A stretch of DNA of 64,000 nucleotides from Ixodes scapularis (GCF_016920785.2 NW_024609879.1:12029145-12093144); one strand, 5' to 3'; counted from the first letter of the stretch, positions 43,801-54,762 are shown. Translations and numbers: made by a program. The notes: generated by a model not told the origin, from the letters alone.

Positions 43801-44710
43801 CATCGAGAACATGGCCCGCGACTGTCATCAGTGCCAGCAAGCGCAACCTATGCCGCCCTCAAGGGAGCCACTGTCGTGGCCAGCAGCGACCATACCCTGG
43901 TCAAGAATCCATATCGACTATGCGGGGCCAGTCGACGGACAAATGCTGCTAATTGTAGTAGACAGCTACTCTAAGTGGATTGAGGCTGTTCCGGTGAAGA
44001 GTGCTACTTCAGAAAAGACCGTAGAAGTAATGCGAGGACTATTTGCTCGTTTTGGAGTACCATACTGTATCGTTTCGGACAATGGCACTCCCTTCACCGG
44101 ACAGCCCTTTAAAGATTTCACATCCCAGAACGGCGTGCGTCACGTTCGAACTGCACCATATCACCCACAGTCGAATGGACTCGCCGAACGGGCTGTGCGA
44201 ACGGTGAAGTCGGCGCTGAAAAAGATTTCCGGCAAAGACTTACAGACAAAGCTGGACCGCTGGTCGCTTTCATACCGGCGAACACCCAACAGCACGTCAG
44301 GAAAATCTCCGGCAGAACTCTTGGTAGGACGTCAGATACGTTCGAGATTGGACCTCATTAACCCCGCGCGGCTGGAGAAAAAGGAAGAACAACAACCTCA
44401 GATCACCGCTGACAAACGACTTCAACCAGGAAGAACCGTGTTTATCCACAACTACGGATCGGGTTCCCGTTGGATTCCGGGAGTCGTAAAAGAGACGAAG
44501 GGAGCGCGCATGGCAATCGTTACTACACCAGACGGCGATGTTGTTCGACACGCCGACCAGATCAGGCTGAAGATTCCGGAAATGGAAACACCAACTTCTG
44601 AGGACGACACATGGATGGACGACGTCGGCATTCCCGAGGCGCCAAACATGCCAGCGCCAAGAGGGTCAACTCGTCCGAGACGGAAACCTTCGCGCTTTCA
44701 AGCCGCTTAA
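40868..44710 (+). CDS. Gag-Pol polyprotein of intact Ty3/gypsy element
   Basis: A single 1280-residue ORF from ATG 40868 to TAA 44708-44710. Gag capsid occupies about 1-200, with two zinc knuckles at about 214-248 (CGRCGNNDHDPKKC, CFKCGKTGHLARVC). Protease DTG is near 308 (MEVDTGSPVSVIS). RT spans about 430-620 with KLDLKDAYQQ and the YxDD-box variant VFLDDILV. RNase H (about 730-850) has LECDASPYGV and TDHKPLVGL. Integrase has the HHCC finger (LHDAHSGMAAM, CHQCQQ), catalytic D in HIDYAGP, D in VSDNGTPF and E in GLAERAV with D(35)E spacing, and a C-terminal GPY/F-like WIPGVV module. No stop or frameshift. It would form virus-like particles, reverse-transcribe and integrate element DNA. Mag-like lineage inferred from the single frame. 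Confidence 0.95.
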   Translation: MATIGTAPAYDAEVEPWANYAERLEQFFVGNRIIDDKQKTGIFLSCVGPKTYGLLRSLLTPIKPSTKTFEELLGTLNQHFSPRPSEIMERYKFNSRSQQEEETISEFLAALRKLTEFCNFGDTLDVMIRDPLVCGVRDVGVQKRLLAESALTLEKATRIALAVETASKNASDLRGEGSDHPQVNKVNERAVKNKHVGRFPRNKAPQSQGHQHKKCGRCGNNDHDPKKCPFMSTACFKCGKTGHLARVCKSRSQASGSARHGQANVIAAAQSDPAEELDLRAINSVSELPMHKPWTIPLNWNGIPVNMEVDTGSPVSVISVSVYQQHHQSWPKMTSCQTKLSCYLGSLPVKGVLHMTVEHEGQCAKASVYVLDCNGPSLCGRDVIGALHLLQKINFAEAEDRVSELKTKFGELFKPGIGPMEGPPVHLHLRQDARPRFFKARSLPYALRDKVSAELDRLCQEGILSPVTHSEWATPIVPVMKKDGSVRICGDFKVTLNPACDIEQYPLPRIEDLFASLNGGECFSKLDLKDAYQQVPLDESSKKVAVINTHRGLYCYNRLPYGIASAPAIFQRRMEALLRDLPGTQVFLDDILVAEREEEFGRNLEKVLQKLHSSGVRLREDKCELRRQEVTYLGHRIDRDGLHPEEQKLKAIKEAPTPRNVQELRSFLGVFTYYRSFIPRMSTMLNPLYDLLKLNAKWHWDTAQETAFQEAKNAIQNCGFLAHFNPSKEVLLECDASPYGVAAVLSHLIDGIARPIAFRSRTLSPAEKNYSHLEKEALSLIFGVTKFRNYLLGRQFTLVTDHKPLVGLFREDKAIPATAASRIQRWALTLGGYMYNIRHRAGKCNGNADMLSRLPLNDGSQSPTSPEQVAFVKQLETGPLSVKQFADLTAADPELSKLRTTILEGWPNQPQDPTLEPFWTRRAEMSVEEGLVVWGRRVVIPRKARRAVLLELHDAHSGMAAMKSLARSLCWWPNMDRDIENMARDCHQCQQAQPMPPSREPLSWPAATIPWSRIHIDYAGPVDGQMLLIVVDSYSKWIEAVPVKSATSEKTVEVMRGLFARFGVPYCIVSDNGTPFTGQPFKDFTSQNGVRHVRTAPYHPQSNGLAERAVRTVKSALKKISGKDLQTKLDRWSLSYRRTPNSTSGKSPAELLVGRQIRSRLDLINPARLEKKEEQQPQITADKRLQPGRTVFIHNYGSGSRWIPGVVKETKGARMAIVTTPDGDVVRHADQIRLKIPEMETPTSEDDTWMDDVGIPEAPNMPAPRGSTRPRRKPSRFQAA

Positions 44711-44731
44711 TGTAGACCAAGGGTGGAGGAG

Positions 44732-45010
44732 TGCTACGTACGCGGACCGTACGAGCCATCGGTACGAGCCATGTTCCCCGACCGACGGAGAGCAACCCGA
44801 CACCCCCGATTTCGCAAGCGGGGCCCCGGCGGAGTTTCCCTCTCCCGTCTCTCTCCTGGCTGAAACATAAGCAGCAGCGGATCACCGACGCTCTTCGGCA
44901 CGCAGAAGATGCTCTGTGCTGGTTTTGACTTGACGCCTTTCTTTCGCTATAATAAACACAGTTAACCGCACCTTGACTCAGCCACCGTCACTCATAAAGT
45001 AGTCACTTCA
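44732..45010 (+). repeat. 3' LTR of intact gypsy
   Basis: Identical by eye to 40476-40754. CTTTG target duplication follows at 45011-45015. Confidence 0.95.
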
Positions 45011-45130
45011 CTTTGTAACTAGTATCTCCTTTCCCTCTTTGAGAACGGTGTAACCTTGGGGGGCGGTTTTTTCGTTGAGCCATTCTATGTTGCTTGATGA
45101 AAGATGTCCTGTTTCCGTCCTCGTCCTCTT
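45011..45130 (+). repeat. Penelope-like tail, right part
   Basis: Continuation of 40362-40475 after the gypsy insertion. It matches the reverse of 36540-36660 (CTAGTATCTCCTTTCCCT, GGGGGGCGGTTTTTTCGTTG). Confidence 0.65.
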
Positions 45131-45299
45131 TGTTTTATTCTTGCAAGTTTCGTATCTATTAACCAACATGCTCGTTTTAAATTTTAAGAAAACGGTCATT
45201 ACCAAAACGTTGTCGTGGACCTGTTCCGGTCGCTCAGAATGAAAAAAATTGCGGTGGCTTAGCTCGGCTATGCCAGGATATACGTAGCGTGAGCTTATG

Positions 45300-45660
45300 C
45301 ACACAAATGAGAGGCGCTACCAAGCGGCTCCGGCGCAGCGTCAGACTTGGCTATTGCGCAACGGAGATGCACAGCTGGGCACGCGGCGGCACCAGTACGT
45401 CTGCCGCGGCTATGACGTCACTCCTCTGGAATGTGCAGACCGGCGAGGCGCGCGCGGTGGCGGAGGAGAGCGCGGCGGCGGCGGCTCCGGCGCGCCAGCT
45501 GTGCGCCGTGTGACGTCACTGCTCCTCGCGCTTGCGCAGCACGGCTCTTTGGGAGCCACGCGAAACTGCTCAACCTCGGCCGCTGCAGCTAACGCTACAA
45601 AAATGTCGGCCACGTCTGCGAGATGTAAAAAGATGCAGACCACAGAAGATCACATTTTGT
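45300..45660. promoter_or_regulatory. CpG-rich stretch with two CRE palindromes
   Basis: Very GC-rich (GGCGGCGGCGGC) with exact TGACGTCA sites at 45413-45420 and 45511-45518. It could be a promoter relic of a repeat or gene; no transcript start or coding exon can be assigned. Confidence 0.3.
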
Positions 45661-46336
45661 AAACCGTACCTTCGTGGTCCCCTACCCATCGCCATCGCCA
45701 CTTGACAAAACGGCGAAGACTACGTCTCCAGTGAACCCATCAGCGCGTTAGAGCGAGCCATGAGAATACAAAAGAATTTGGGAAGGCTCAACAAAAGGCG
45801 AGGTCGAAGAGAGATGAACAGTGCAGCCAATTTCTCCCTGAGGCTTTGTGTCCTTCCTGGCTGGAAGTGAAGAAATTTCATTTGGCCTACATTTTTTTTT
45901 TAAACTCGGTTTCTAGTTATTCACTACATCGAAATACTTCGCCAGCATAGCCGATTCACAAAGGATACTCTCGAAACTCAAACAAAAAGGGCGGCGGGAA
46001 CCCAATATTAGGATGGCGTCGACGCGAAACATTATATACATCACAAATATCGGCTGGGTCAAACTGATATTGGCACAATCTTTCCGATTTGACGCCAATA
46101 TCGGCGCAATACTGCGTGCTGCCTGGGAACGTGATGGACGGCTAATTGGTGTCCCCGTTCCCATGACTGACGAAACGTACATCGACAACAGGGTTGGGCA
46201 GTATCGCGATACCCTATTGAAAAAGGCCAATATGAACTCGGCTTATTGGAAATATTGTATTCCAACGAAGATGATGGAAACCAATAAAAACTTATTGTTA
46301 TCCGATTAACCCAATACGCACGATGGGAATTCATAT

Positions 46337-46485
46337 CGGAGCACAATATCCCGATATAGTATGCGGTTATTGGTATACAACAGGATACTGGAGCACAATA
46401 TCCCGATATAACTTGCGGTTATTGGTATACAACACGATATCGGAGCACAATACCCCGATATACTACACGGTTATTGGAATAGAAT
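46337..46485. repeat. 52 bp subterminal tandem repeats, copy 2
   Basis: Three units of GGAGCACAATA(T/C)CCCGATATA..., as at 15609-15762. Confidence 0.7.
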
Positions 46486-48592
46486 ACGACATCGCGTGCA
46501 TATTGGTGACCGACATGGACATACTGTACGGCCACACGATATACAAATATTGGTCGTCGATCATGGGACCAAAGGAGAATACAATATGATATCGCGTGCA
46601 TATATCTCAGAACGCGGGTACCAAGTTACCAACATGCATTACGTTGGCATATCCACACGGCAATACGCGAAAAATATATTGGGTGTGGATACACACATAA
46701 CATAAACGTTCTGCGTTGCGAACACATTAACATTGATCGACAGTGCAAGTATGTACAGCTGTTAGTACGACACACAGTACACACAGCCTCGCGCGCTTGA
46801 AACTAGACAACCACCAAACCATTCAGAATAACTAGCCGGAACACCCGCCGCGACCTACCTTTTAATGTGAAAACCCAATAACGACGTGCTCATTGGAGCG
46901 ATCGTTTTCCAACAAATGTTTATTGCAGTTGTAATGCAACAAAAGTTGATCGCCAAACGATAAACCCAACGTACCGGGATACAATTCGATGTTGCAACAC
47001 ACCATCGCAATACAACAAGAAATTATCGGTGTTGGGACACGACCACCACATCGGATACGATATCAATACGAAGTTACCGACGGTGAGAAATACAACATCA
47101 TGACACGATATACTAGTTACCGGTGTTGGGACCGAAATCGAACGCTATACGTGACAATGTCGGTACGCACGATAAAATAATGAGGGTGAATAGGTTTGAC
47201 AGGTCACGCGCATGTAGTTTCTTCTTACGCGCACATTTAGCGATATTGACCCACCTTTCTGGGTAATCCTACGTGGTACACAAAATCCACGACGACATGC
47301 GAGCACATTTCACCCACCACTTTTCGTCGCCTGTTTCGCGAGATTCACACAGTGTCCAAAAAACGACGTGAAAAATACGTGCACTTGCGCCATCAAACGA
47401 TACGTTATAGCCTCGTTTCTCGAGAAAACAGTTTCCATCGCCAACACGCGCGCGCGCGCGCGCGCAAGCAGTTTGGACTTTGAACTGTTCGAACTTCGAA
47501 GGGAGCGAGCAGCGAGCCGCGAACCCGGCTGGCCCGGCGCGATGCCGGCGTGCTGGCGAGCCTGCGAGCCGCCAAGACGAGCATGCGCAGTGCGCAGCGG
47601 GCGGCTGGCGGGCGGCAGGCGGGCGGGCGTCGGTTGCGCCACTGTCACCACTGTGTCTGTGTCAACGCCTGTGTGTTGCGCGACCCGGCCAGCCTGGCCA
47701 GCCGGCGTGGTTGGCGTTCTTCGCACTCTGTACTCGTGGGCATCGAGCGAAACCTACACACTTTCAATTGCTCCGAAAGGTACGTATACACGACTCTATC
47801 ACTTGCAGCATTGAGTGCTTTGGCGTACGCGGATCAAAGTAAACACCGAAGGACAGAAAGGAGACGTGAAGTTTTTAAATCGAGGCCTTTTTGAACGCCT
47901 GTGTCCCCTGTTGAAAACCTCTAGCTGTGCTCTGTTGCAGGCGTCATTTCGACTCCGTGTGCTCCAATGTAACGTCAGTCACTGTTCACACTCGGCTAGC
48001 TTTGCCAGTTTGTTATCTCATGTGCGAAATAGACGTAGAAACCTACGCCGCGTCTCTTTCGCATACTCAGCCTCCAGCCCCCTTCCTTCCGGCGTGCTTT
48101 CTGCCGCGCCCGTTCGGCGCATTGGATTCGCGGGCGCGTCAGGCTCGTTCGAAGAGGCGTTGTTTGAAGCTGACGCGTCGCCGAGGTGTTACCGGAGCTT
48201 CTCTTTAGGAAAGTCGCAATCGACGCTCGGCGGCTCGGCTCTGAGCTTGTACTTTCCTCCTCCCGGGTATACCATGAGTGCCGATGAACGAATTTGAAAA
48301 AGCGCTAGCGAGTGACTTTGTGACGCCGCCCAACTGTCCTTCTATCAACGGCGCAGAGCAAATGATGTACAGAAAAAAAACAACAAAAAAAACACGTTTT
48401 TTAATATTTTGTTGGCCATGTTTCACCTCAACATAAAGTGAATCGCGGCTGTACGTTGGTTGACTCATTACTGTGCCTAGATTGTAACGGAACCTTTTTG
48501 GTGTGATCTTATTCTGATATCGTTATATCTCGCCTTTTCATCTTGGCTGCACACCTCTGGACGACATTCTACACATTGCACTCCTTGTGGAC

Positions 48593-48713
48593 ATGTCGCT
48601 GGTGCTTGAGACTAATTGGAAGTCACTGTTTGCTCACTCCTTGGTGCACACATTTTATGTTCAACATCAGTTATCTGAAGGAGGCTCCATGAAACCCTGG
48701 AATTTGTTTAGAG
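48593..48713 (+). CDS. Candidate exon MSLVLETN..., large element copy 2
   Basis: The 121 nt are open: MSLVLETNWKSLFAHSLVHT, FYVQHQLSEGGSMKPWNLFR, then donor GTACCT at 48714. It has exactly the length of the copy 1 counterpart, with about eight amino-acid changes. No domain recognised. Confidence 0.4.
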
Positions 48714-49112
48714 GTACCTCTACATACTGTGTTAGAGTGCTGTTTTGTGCGTTGTAGGTTCGCACAAAACCAAATTGCACCTTGTAATATACCCTTTGAC
48801 TGTTTACTACAATTAAAGTTGCAATGAAACATTGGCCACGAGAGGTGACTCGGCCAACGTGTCCAACAAATTCCTCACATAATTTTCTCCATGGGTCATT
48901 TTGGATGTTGACAAATTTTCTTGTGAATAATGAGTGTTATGCACATACGTTTCTTCTATTTTTCAGACAAGTACTTCAGTTAGATAAACCCCAGCAAAAG
49001 CAGCAAGAGAGTCTTGTAGGGTCACACCAAGGATAACGGCATTCCTGCTCGAGTCCCGGGTCTTCTCACCATACTTCACTGAGCATAATGGTACATTCCC
49101 TTTCCTTAACTT

Positions 49113-49657
49113 TGTGGGAGCCAAGGGTGAAAGACGACGCAGAGGGCACGTGACAGGCGGTCGGCGGAGAAAGAAGTCACGAGCTGGCGCGAGACAGTGC
49201 GTGCTGAGCGAGGCTGGAGCTGGGCAGGAACATCGGAGCCGGGCTGCCTGGCTTGGAGCGGTCCACCAGCGAGGTTCAAACCGGACCGGTAGAAACGGCG
49301 AGTCCTGGCCATCTAGCCTAGGCCACGACGATCCCGGGGTGGTTCCGCAGCGAGACTCGGGCAGTGATAGCCCGGGACAGCCAGCCTACGCAGCGCTGGC
49401 ATGGGAAGGACGATCCGCAGGCCTGGACACTGACTCCGACTGTGAGCTCTTATCGACGGACGACAACAAGGGTCGGCGTGCCTGAACTGCTGGCTCTGAA
49501 CGACGGGCAACCGTGAGGTAGTAAACTTATTCGCTGTCTTCTCGGTGCTGTATGTCACTCCCTGGGTGACGGGCGGAGCGCATACCGATTGGGCGGTGAT
49601 TATTAGTAGCTAAGCGAACTCCATAAAGAAACCAGTATTAAAATGGCACATCCAACG
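49113..49657 (+). repeat. Probable LTR with adjacent primer-binding site
   Basis: A GC-rich segment starts TGTGGGAGCCAAGGG and ends near AAAATGGCACATCCAACG, followed by TGGGGCTCGTTCGGTAT, which looks like a PBS (TGG start, similar to tRNA-Pro-type sites). The following bases to about 50220 have no recognisable gag. No second LTR is in the window, so this is a 5' fragment. It sits where copy 1 and copy 2 homology stops. Confidence 0.45.
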
Positions 49658-50221
49658 TGGGGCTCGTTCGGTATGCCTCTGCTTCTAGTCGTCCCCAGGG
49701 AGTCTCACGGATTCGTTGAGCGGGTTGTTCACTAACGCCAACGATGCCCGTTGAGACAAATATGTTGGAATTTTGGCGACTTGTCTCATGGCAGAGCTCA
49801 GCAGGTGTCTCCTCGAATCAAGTACCTAAAGGGCTCGAAGAACGAGGTTGAATACACGCTTTCTCGGGTACCCTAGAATAGTGGTTGGCAGGAGACGGGG
49901 AGCGCGGTTAAGATGTAAGAAAGTCGTCTCCAGAGGCAGAGGAGAGTCACGGCGTGTTCGCTGGAAGGCAGGATAACGAGTGGCAGGAGGGGAAACAGCC
50001 AGGACTCATTGCAGATTTAGGATTTAGGCTTGGGGGGATGCGTTTGGCAAGTAAGCGCTTGTCGAGGCCTGGAGTGCAGATGGGTTTTTGACAGTGGGTG
50101 TTGGAAAAATTGTGGAAATGGCAGTTGACACCGGGAACACTGGCAGAGAGATTGTGAGCGGGTGTCGGGTAAACTGGCGGAAATTGCGGTTGGCACCTGG
50201 AACGCTGGCAGGCGAGTTAAT

Positions 50222-50948
50222 AGGGAGTTTTAGAATAGCGCACGCTAAAGCCTTGCGTACGCAAAGAATAGCGTCGTCGCCACTGCGCATGCTCCGAACG
50301 CAAACCAGGTTTTGCGCATTGCGTGCGCAATTTTAGCGCACGCTATTTCTCGGAAATAGCGTGCGTACGCAAAGAGTCTTTGCGCTTCTCCAAGGAGGAT
50401 TTGTGATGGGAAGTTGGCTAAAGCCAAGACGAGCACAGTTGAAAAAAATGGCGGCTTCCAGGATTATGTCGGCGGCTGCTTTGGCGGCGTCGTGAGTGCG
50501 ACGTCGGCGGCATCCTCGCGACTGCAATTTTCAATACGGGACGACATTGTACTCGGTTTGGCAGAGATCACCGGCAACTTGATGCTTGCGACGCGCGAAC
50601 ATTTCACGGCGAAGGAACGATGTGCAAAGGTCAGTACACGAGACCTCTCTTGCCGAGGCGACGCAAGCGGACACGACCGGTCAACCGCTCGCGTCGCGTT
50701 CTCATGTTTAAACAAATTAAAATGCTACTCTGGACCAGAAAACTCGTTTTCTTTTAAAGTTGCATCATTTCGTGTGTGAAATAAAAATTTGACTATCTTG
50801 GTGGCGTCGCAAGCGCGAGATGCTTAGGCTTTTGCGTCGCGGCGGAGAAACGCTATTCTAAAACTCCCCTGCGTCGCGTGCGCTAATAGAAGCGCTAAAT
50901 TTAGCGCTGGCGTGCGCTAAAATTGCGTACGTTATTCTAAAACTCCCT
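50222..50948 (+). mobile_element. Harbinger-like MITE with a DNA-binding ORF fragment
   Basis: Ends AGGGAGTTTTAGAATAGCG and CGTTATTCTAAAACTCCCT are inverted repeats; AAT stands outside both (a TA reading is also possible). A partial repeat of the end lies inside at about 50850-50880. Inside, a plus-strand frame reads LQFSIRDDIVLGLAEITGNL, resembling the start of the Myb/SANT-like second protein of Harbinger elements. The nuclease is absent. Confidence 0.6.
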
Positions 50949-51285
50949 AATGAGCACTATGATTTGTAACTGCTGGGCCAAGACAGCTAGTTTCTTCGCG
51001 TCAGTCCAACAGTCGACAAAAGGCGGAGGGACGACTCTCCCTTGAGGGGGGTCGTTCCAAGAAAGCTACGAATTGATTTAGATGACTCTTTCTCGACTTC
51101 GCTCTGGCCGGTCGTGGCACTGACAGCAAGACTTTTAATAAGTTATGTCGCGTCACAGCCTGGCCGGGGATGCGACGGTAGACATTTAGGTGGCTTGTAG
51201 CTGTCCAGCTTGCCTTGAGGTGTGAACGGTTGAAGCGGGCTTGCTCGCTGAGCGTGAACGGTGGAAGCAAGCCTAAGGCCCACAT

Positions 51286-51743
51286 CAGACGGGGCAATTT
51301 CCCCCAGCAACTTAACGTCGCAACACCAGCAATACGGGCCGCCTGCGTTCACACGCTGCAACCGAATTGCTACGACTTGCCATCATCATCATGAAATTGG
51401 ATTTTTCTTGCACTATATAGACGCACAACTACGTGCTAAAAACGTGTTTTTATATCTTTGACTGGCATTAATACTCACTCATGTTTCTGAAAAAGTTTAT
51501 TTCCAAAAACGATCCATTTGAAACCAGGACCAAGTCTTCAGCTGTCATCCTCACCACCACAGGGGTGTCACGTGAAAATATTGCGTCCCTGATTGGCTGC
51601 TGCCGCTTCAAACTTTTCCAGTTTGTTCGAGTTGCGTGTCTGTTTTAAGCCGAACCTGATCTCAGAAATTCGTGCTGATCTGGGAAAACCTAGGGAACTA
51701 CCCGCCAGCAACCTCAAAATTGCTAGAAAAGTTGCCCCTTCTG
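51286..51743. mobile_element. MITE with CAGACGGGGC ends, intact copy
   Basis: 458 bp from CAGACGGGGCAATTTCCC to AAAAGTTGCCCCTTCTG. It is the same element as 19669-20030 plus 26021-26124 but inverted, although the right flank (AAGCGGGTTTTAGGGAACTG) is the same in both large-element copies. No clear target duplication. Confidence 0.7.
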
Positions 51744-51837
51744 AAGCGGGTTTTAGGGAACTGAAATCAAGGGCAGTGGAGCTCTGGGTTAAAACCCACC
51801 TGGAGATGTTTCTTTTATTTTTGCCTTTTTTTTAGTA

Positions 51838-51841
51838 TACA

Positions 51842-51885
<44 letters not shown>

Positions 51886-51895
51886 TTATAAATAA
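51838..51895. repeat. (TA)n microsatellite
   Basis: TA tract in the same relative position as a shorter AT tract near 26220 in copy 1. Confidence 0.85.
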
Positions 51896-53136
51896 TACTT
51901 TTTTTTAAGTTTTAACGTATAGACGCATAATTTACACACTAATTCACATTCAGAAGTGCTTTTATTCACACACTGTTGCTCCCTAGTGCTTGCAATAGCT
52001 TCTTGCTAAGCTATTGCAAGCTCTGCAATGGGAGGGGCATCTTCCCACGCTTTGCAGGCTGTAAAGCTGTGGCTTGCACAGCTCTAGCAGGTCGCACCTC
52101 GCACACTGGCTCCATCATCAAGCATAGGGGCCGCATGAGTCGCGCCACACCGTAAGGCTATATACGGTCGGATCACAGCACCTGGGACCATTCGTCGCTG
52201 CATTCAGCTGTGGTATGGTGGCATGGTCAGGGCATGAAGCAGGGGTACAACTTGGAAATGCTCTACTTCATCACATTTGAAGCACATTTTTTTTATTACT
52301 TTTGTGTCGAGTTGTCAGCATTTTAAGGGTGAGGAAGCAAGCAGCAGCGAGAGCAAGGAAAAAATTGAAAGCCGCTCTTATTGAGAATTTATTACAAGCA
52401 CTAGGAAGCCGAGGAGTATTCTTAAAACGCTTCTAAAGCTGAATTAGCGTATAAATTATGTGCTAGTGCCTCAAAAATAAAAAAAAAAACCATTTAAGTA
52501 TAATTAATAAGGATAAAAATATACACCAGGAGGACTTCAACCAGAACAACACAGTCTGTAAATTTGAAATTTGACACCATAAACCGCTTGGCCACCACCC
52601 AATTTTATTTTTAGGTCGTTTATCGAGGTATATGAATTTCGTTTGCAGCTGTCGGCTGCAAGAGAGACAGCCTTATTTTCATTTACTTTACTATTCCCAC
52701 CAAATATGGCAAGTGACCAAGAATAGAACCTCATTTGTCGGCCGAGGCACTGTGCTTGCATCAAGGCAAACTAGCCTGGCTTGGTAGGCTTATATTTTGT
52801 TTCATCACCCGTTTAGGATTCTGCTGTCGCTCATCAAAAGAAAAAAAAAACTGACTAAGTCTGACTTATTCTGGTGTGCAGGTACCCTTGGCAGTAAACT
52901 CTGCTAATTGGGGCAAAATATATATTATACATTTTTTAGCAAATATGCATTGTTTGAGCAAAATGAGCTACACTATTTGACTAAGGTTAAACAGAACGAG
53001 CCTCTCCACCTCGGTCTGTTTCCATCTTTCGCAGACACTATTTCCTGGTTTTTGTGGTTTGTATCAGACTTTTGTGTCTCTGACCGGCCAAAGCATCTGT
53101 GTTAGACTCAGACTGGTTTCTTTAGGATATGTGCAG

Positions 53137-53211
53137 GTATTCTTCGCAGCAAATGGCTGCCAATCATGAACACGAGTTTGTTCTCGGCCACCAAGAGCAA
53201 GTATTTTCAAG
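53137..53211 (+). pseudogene. Mini-exon U1 (75 nt) of copy 2, with stop
   Basis: Acceptor ATATGTGCAG, donor GTGAGC. The frame VFFAANGCQS is followed by TGA (GGA in copy 1), then TRVCSRPPRASIFK. Length and splice sites are kept. Confidence 0.45.
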
Positions 53212-53233
53212 GTGAGCTATTGCCTGCCTATAT

Positions 53234-54315
53234 CTTATTTATTTATTTATTTGGTGATACTGCCAGCATTCTGTGGAACGCCCAGGCAGGAGGTGTACAA
53301 AAACAATATTCAAAGACAAGCGGAAGTAGTACAAACAAGATGACAGCGCCACTACTCAACAAAGTGCGAGAGTAGTGCTTCAATAAAAGCATCTAATGAT
53401 CTCAAATCAAAACACTTTCAAGAAGCTTATTCCACTCACACGTGGTTTTAGGAAAAAAGGATGCTTTGAACATAGTGGTTCCACACAATGGTTCGACAAG
53501 TCTTAATTGGTGTTTGCCTCTCATGGGCCATGTTTCGTTAAATGAAGTGTAATCACAGAGACGCAGTCGCAAATTACCCTGTATCATATTATAAAGAAAC
53601 TTCAGCCGTCCTGTTTTTCTCTGGGATGCTAAATCACTCAATCCCGATCTTGGGTACAAATCTGAAACTGATGACATAAAACCATAATGGTTGTACACAA
53701 ACTGCAATGCTTTTTTTTTTTTTTTGCACAGTCTCTAACATATTGATTGACAGCTTTGTATGAGGGTCCCATACAATACATGCATATTCTAGCATTGGTC
53801 TTGTGATGGTTTTATAAGCAGTCAGTTTAGTTTCAGGTGAACACAGGTTAATATTTCGTCTTAAAAACCAGAGCTTCCGCATTGCTTTACGAGCTATAAA
53901 CTCAATATGTGCACTCCATGACAAATCAGAGGTAATTAAAGCTCCGAGGTATTGATATTGGTTAACAGTATCGAGTGGTACTCATTTGATAGAATATGTA
54001 AAAAAACAAAGGGTTGTTCTTCCGCGTCAAGGCCATTTGAACACACTTTTTACAGTTTAGAACCATATTCCATTTTATGCACAATGCATGAACCAAAGAT
54101 AGACATGAATTTAATTCTTCTTGATCAGACGGGTTGTTTACCTTAGCAAATAAAACACAATCGTGAGCAAAAAATCGGCTTTGTACATTGGCGTGGTGTA
54201 TCTTTAAATCGTTAATAAAAATTAAAAACAAAAGTGGCCCAAGGACCGAGCCCAGGGGCTCGCCCAAGAAAACGGGTGACTCGGGGGAAAAAACAGTCAA
54301 CACTAACACACTGCG
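53234..54315 (-). pseudogene. LINE fragment inserted in copy 2
   Basis: Minus strand: GSVLGPLLFLIFINDL (RT block 4), CVLFAKVNNPSDQEELN after a damaged FADD (AHDC), MSWSAHIEFIARKAMRKLW, TRPMLEYACIVWDPH, and a C-terminal TTMFKASFFPKTTCEWNKL. The 3' end is an (AAAT)n tail at 53234-53255. 5'-truncated, with stops. Copy 1 lacks it (compare 27585-27600). Confidence 0.75.
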
Positions 54316-54440
54316 TTTAGTGTTTCATTCCCCTTGGATGCCATTTCCTATGTGTAGTGGTCTTGCATTAGTATTTTTTGTCTCCGTTCTGCAAAAACAC
54401 CCAAGTTTAATTAAGACCGGGTTCTTTCTTATACATGCAG

Positions 54441-54512
54441 GTCTTGGTGGCAAGCACCAGCCAATCAAGGCCAAAAGTTTGCTCTTTGCCGCTCATCGCA
54501 AGTGTTTTCAAG
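54441..54512 (+). CDS. Mini-exon U2 (72 nt) of copy 2
   Basis: Acceptor ATACATGCAG, donor GTGAGT. Open phase-0 frame VLVASTSQSRPKVCSLPLIA then SVFK. It shows that U2 is a homologue of U1 and U3. Confidence 0.45.
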
Positions 54513-54665
54513 GTGAGTGATTGATGCCTATTTGAGTTTTGTGTTTTATTCCTCACAGACACTCTATTTCCGGTCTTTATATTGGTCTTGTGTCAGGCTT
54601 CTGTGTCTCTGTCTGGCCAAAGCATCTGTATTATACTAAGACTGGGTTCTTTAGGATATGTGCAG

Positions 54666-54740
54666 GTATCCTTCGCAGCAAATGGCTGCCAATCAGAAAC
54701 ACGAGTTTGTTCTCGGCCACCAAGAGCAAGTATTTTCAAG
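54666..54740 (+). CDS. Mini-exon U3 (75 nt) of copy 2
   Basis: Acceptor ATATGTGCAG, donor GCAAGC (GC type, as in copy 1). Frame VSFAANGCQSETRVCSRPPR then ASIFK. Confidence 0.45.
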
Positions 54741-54762
54741 GCAAGCTATTGCCCGCCTATAT

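Larger units (their letters stand above)
40476..45010 (+). mobile_element. Intact Ty3/gypsy retrotransposon
   Basis: Two 279 bp LTRs that I read as identical base for base flank a single 1280-codon ORF. CTTTG is duplicated at 40471-40475 and 45011-45015. PBS-like TGGCGACGAGAAC starts two bases after the 5' LTR; a purine tract AAGGGTGGAGGAG precedes the 3' LTR. All structural parts for autonomous retrotransposition are present. It is inserted into a PLE tail. Confidence 0.95.
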
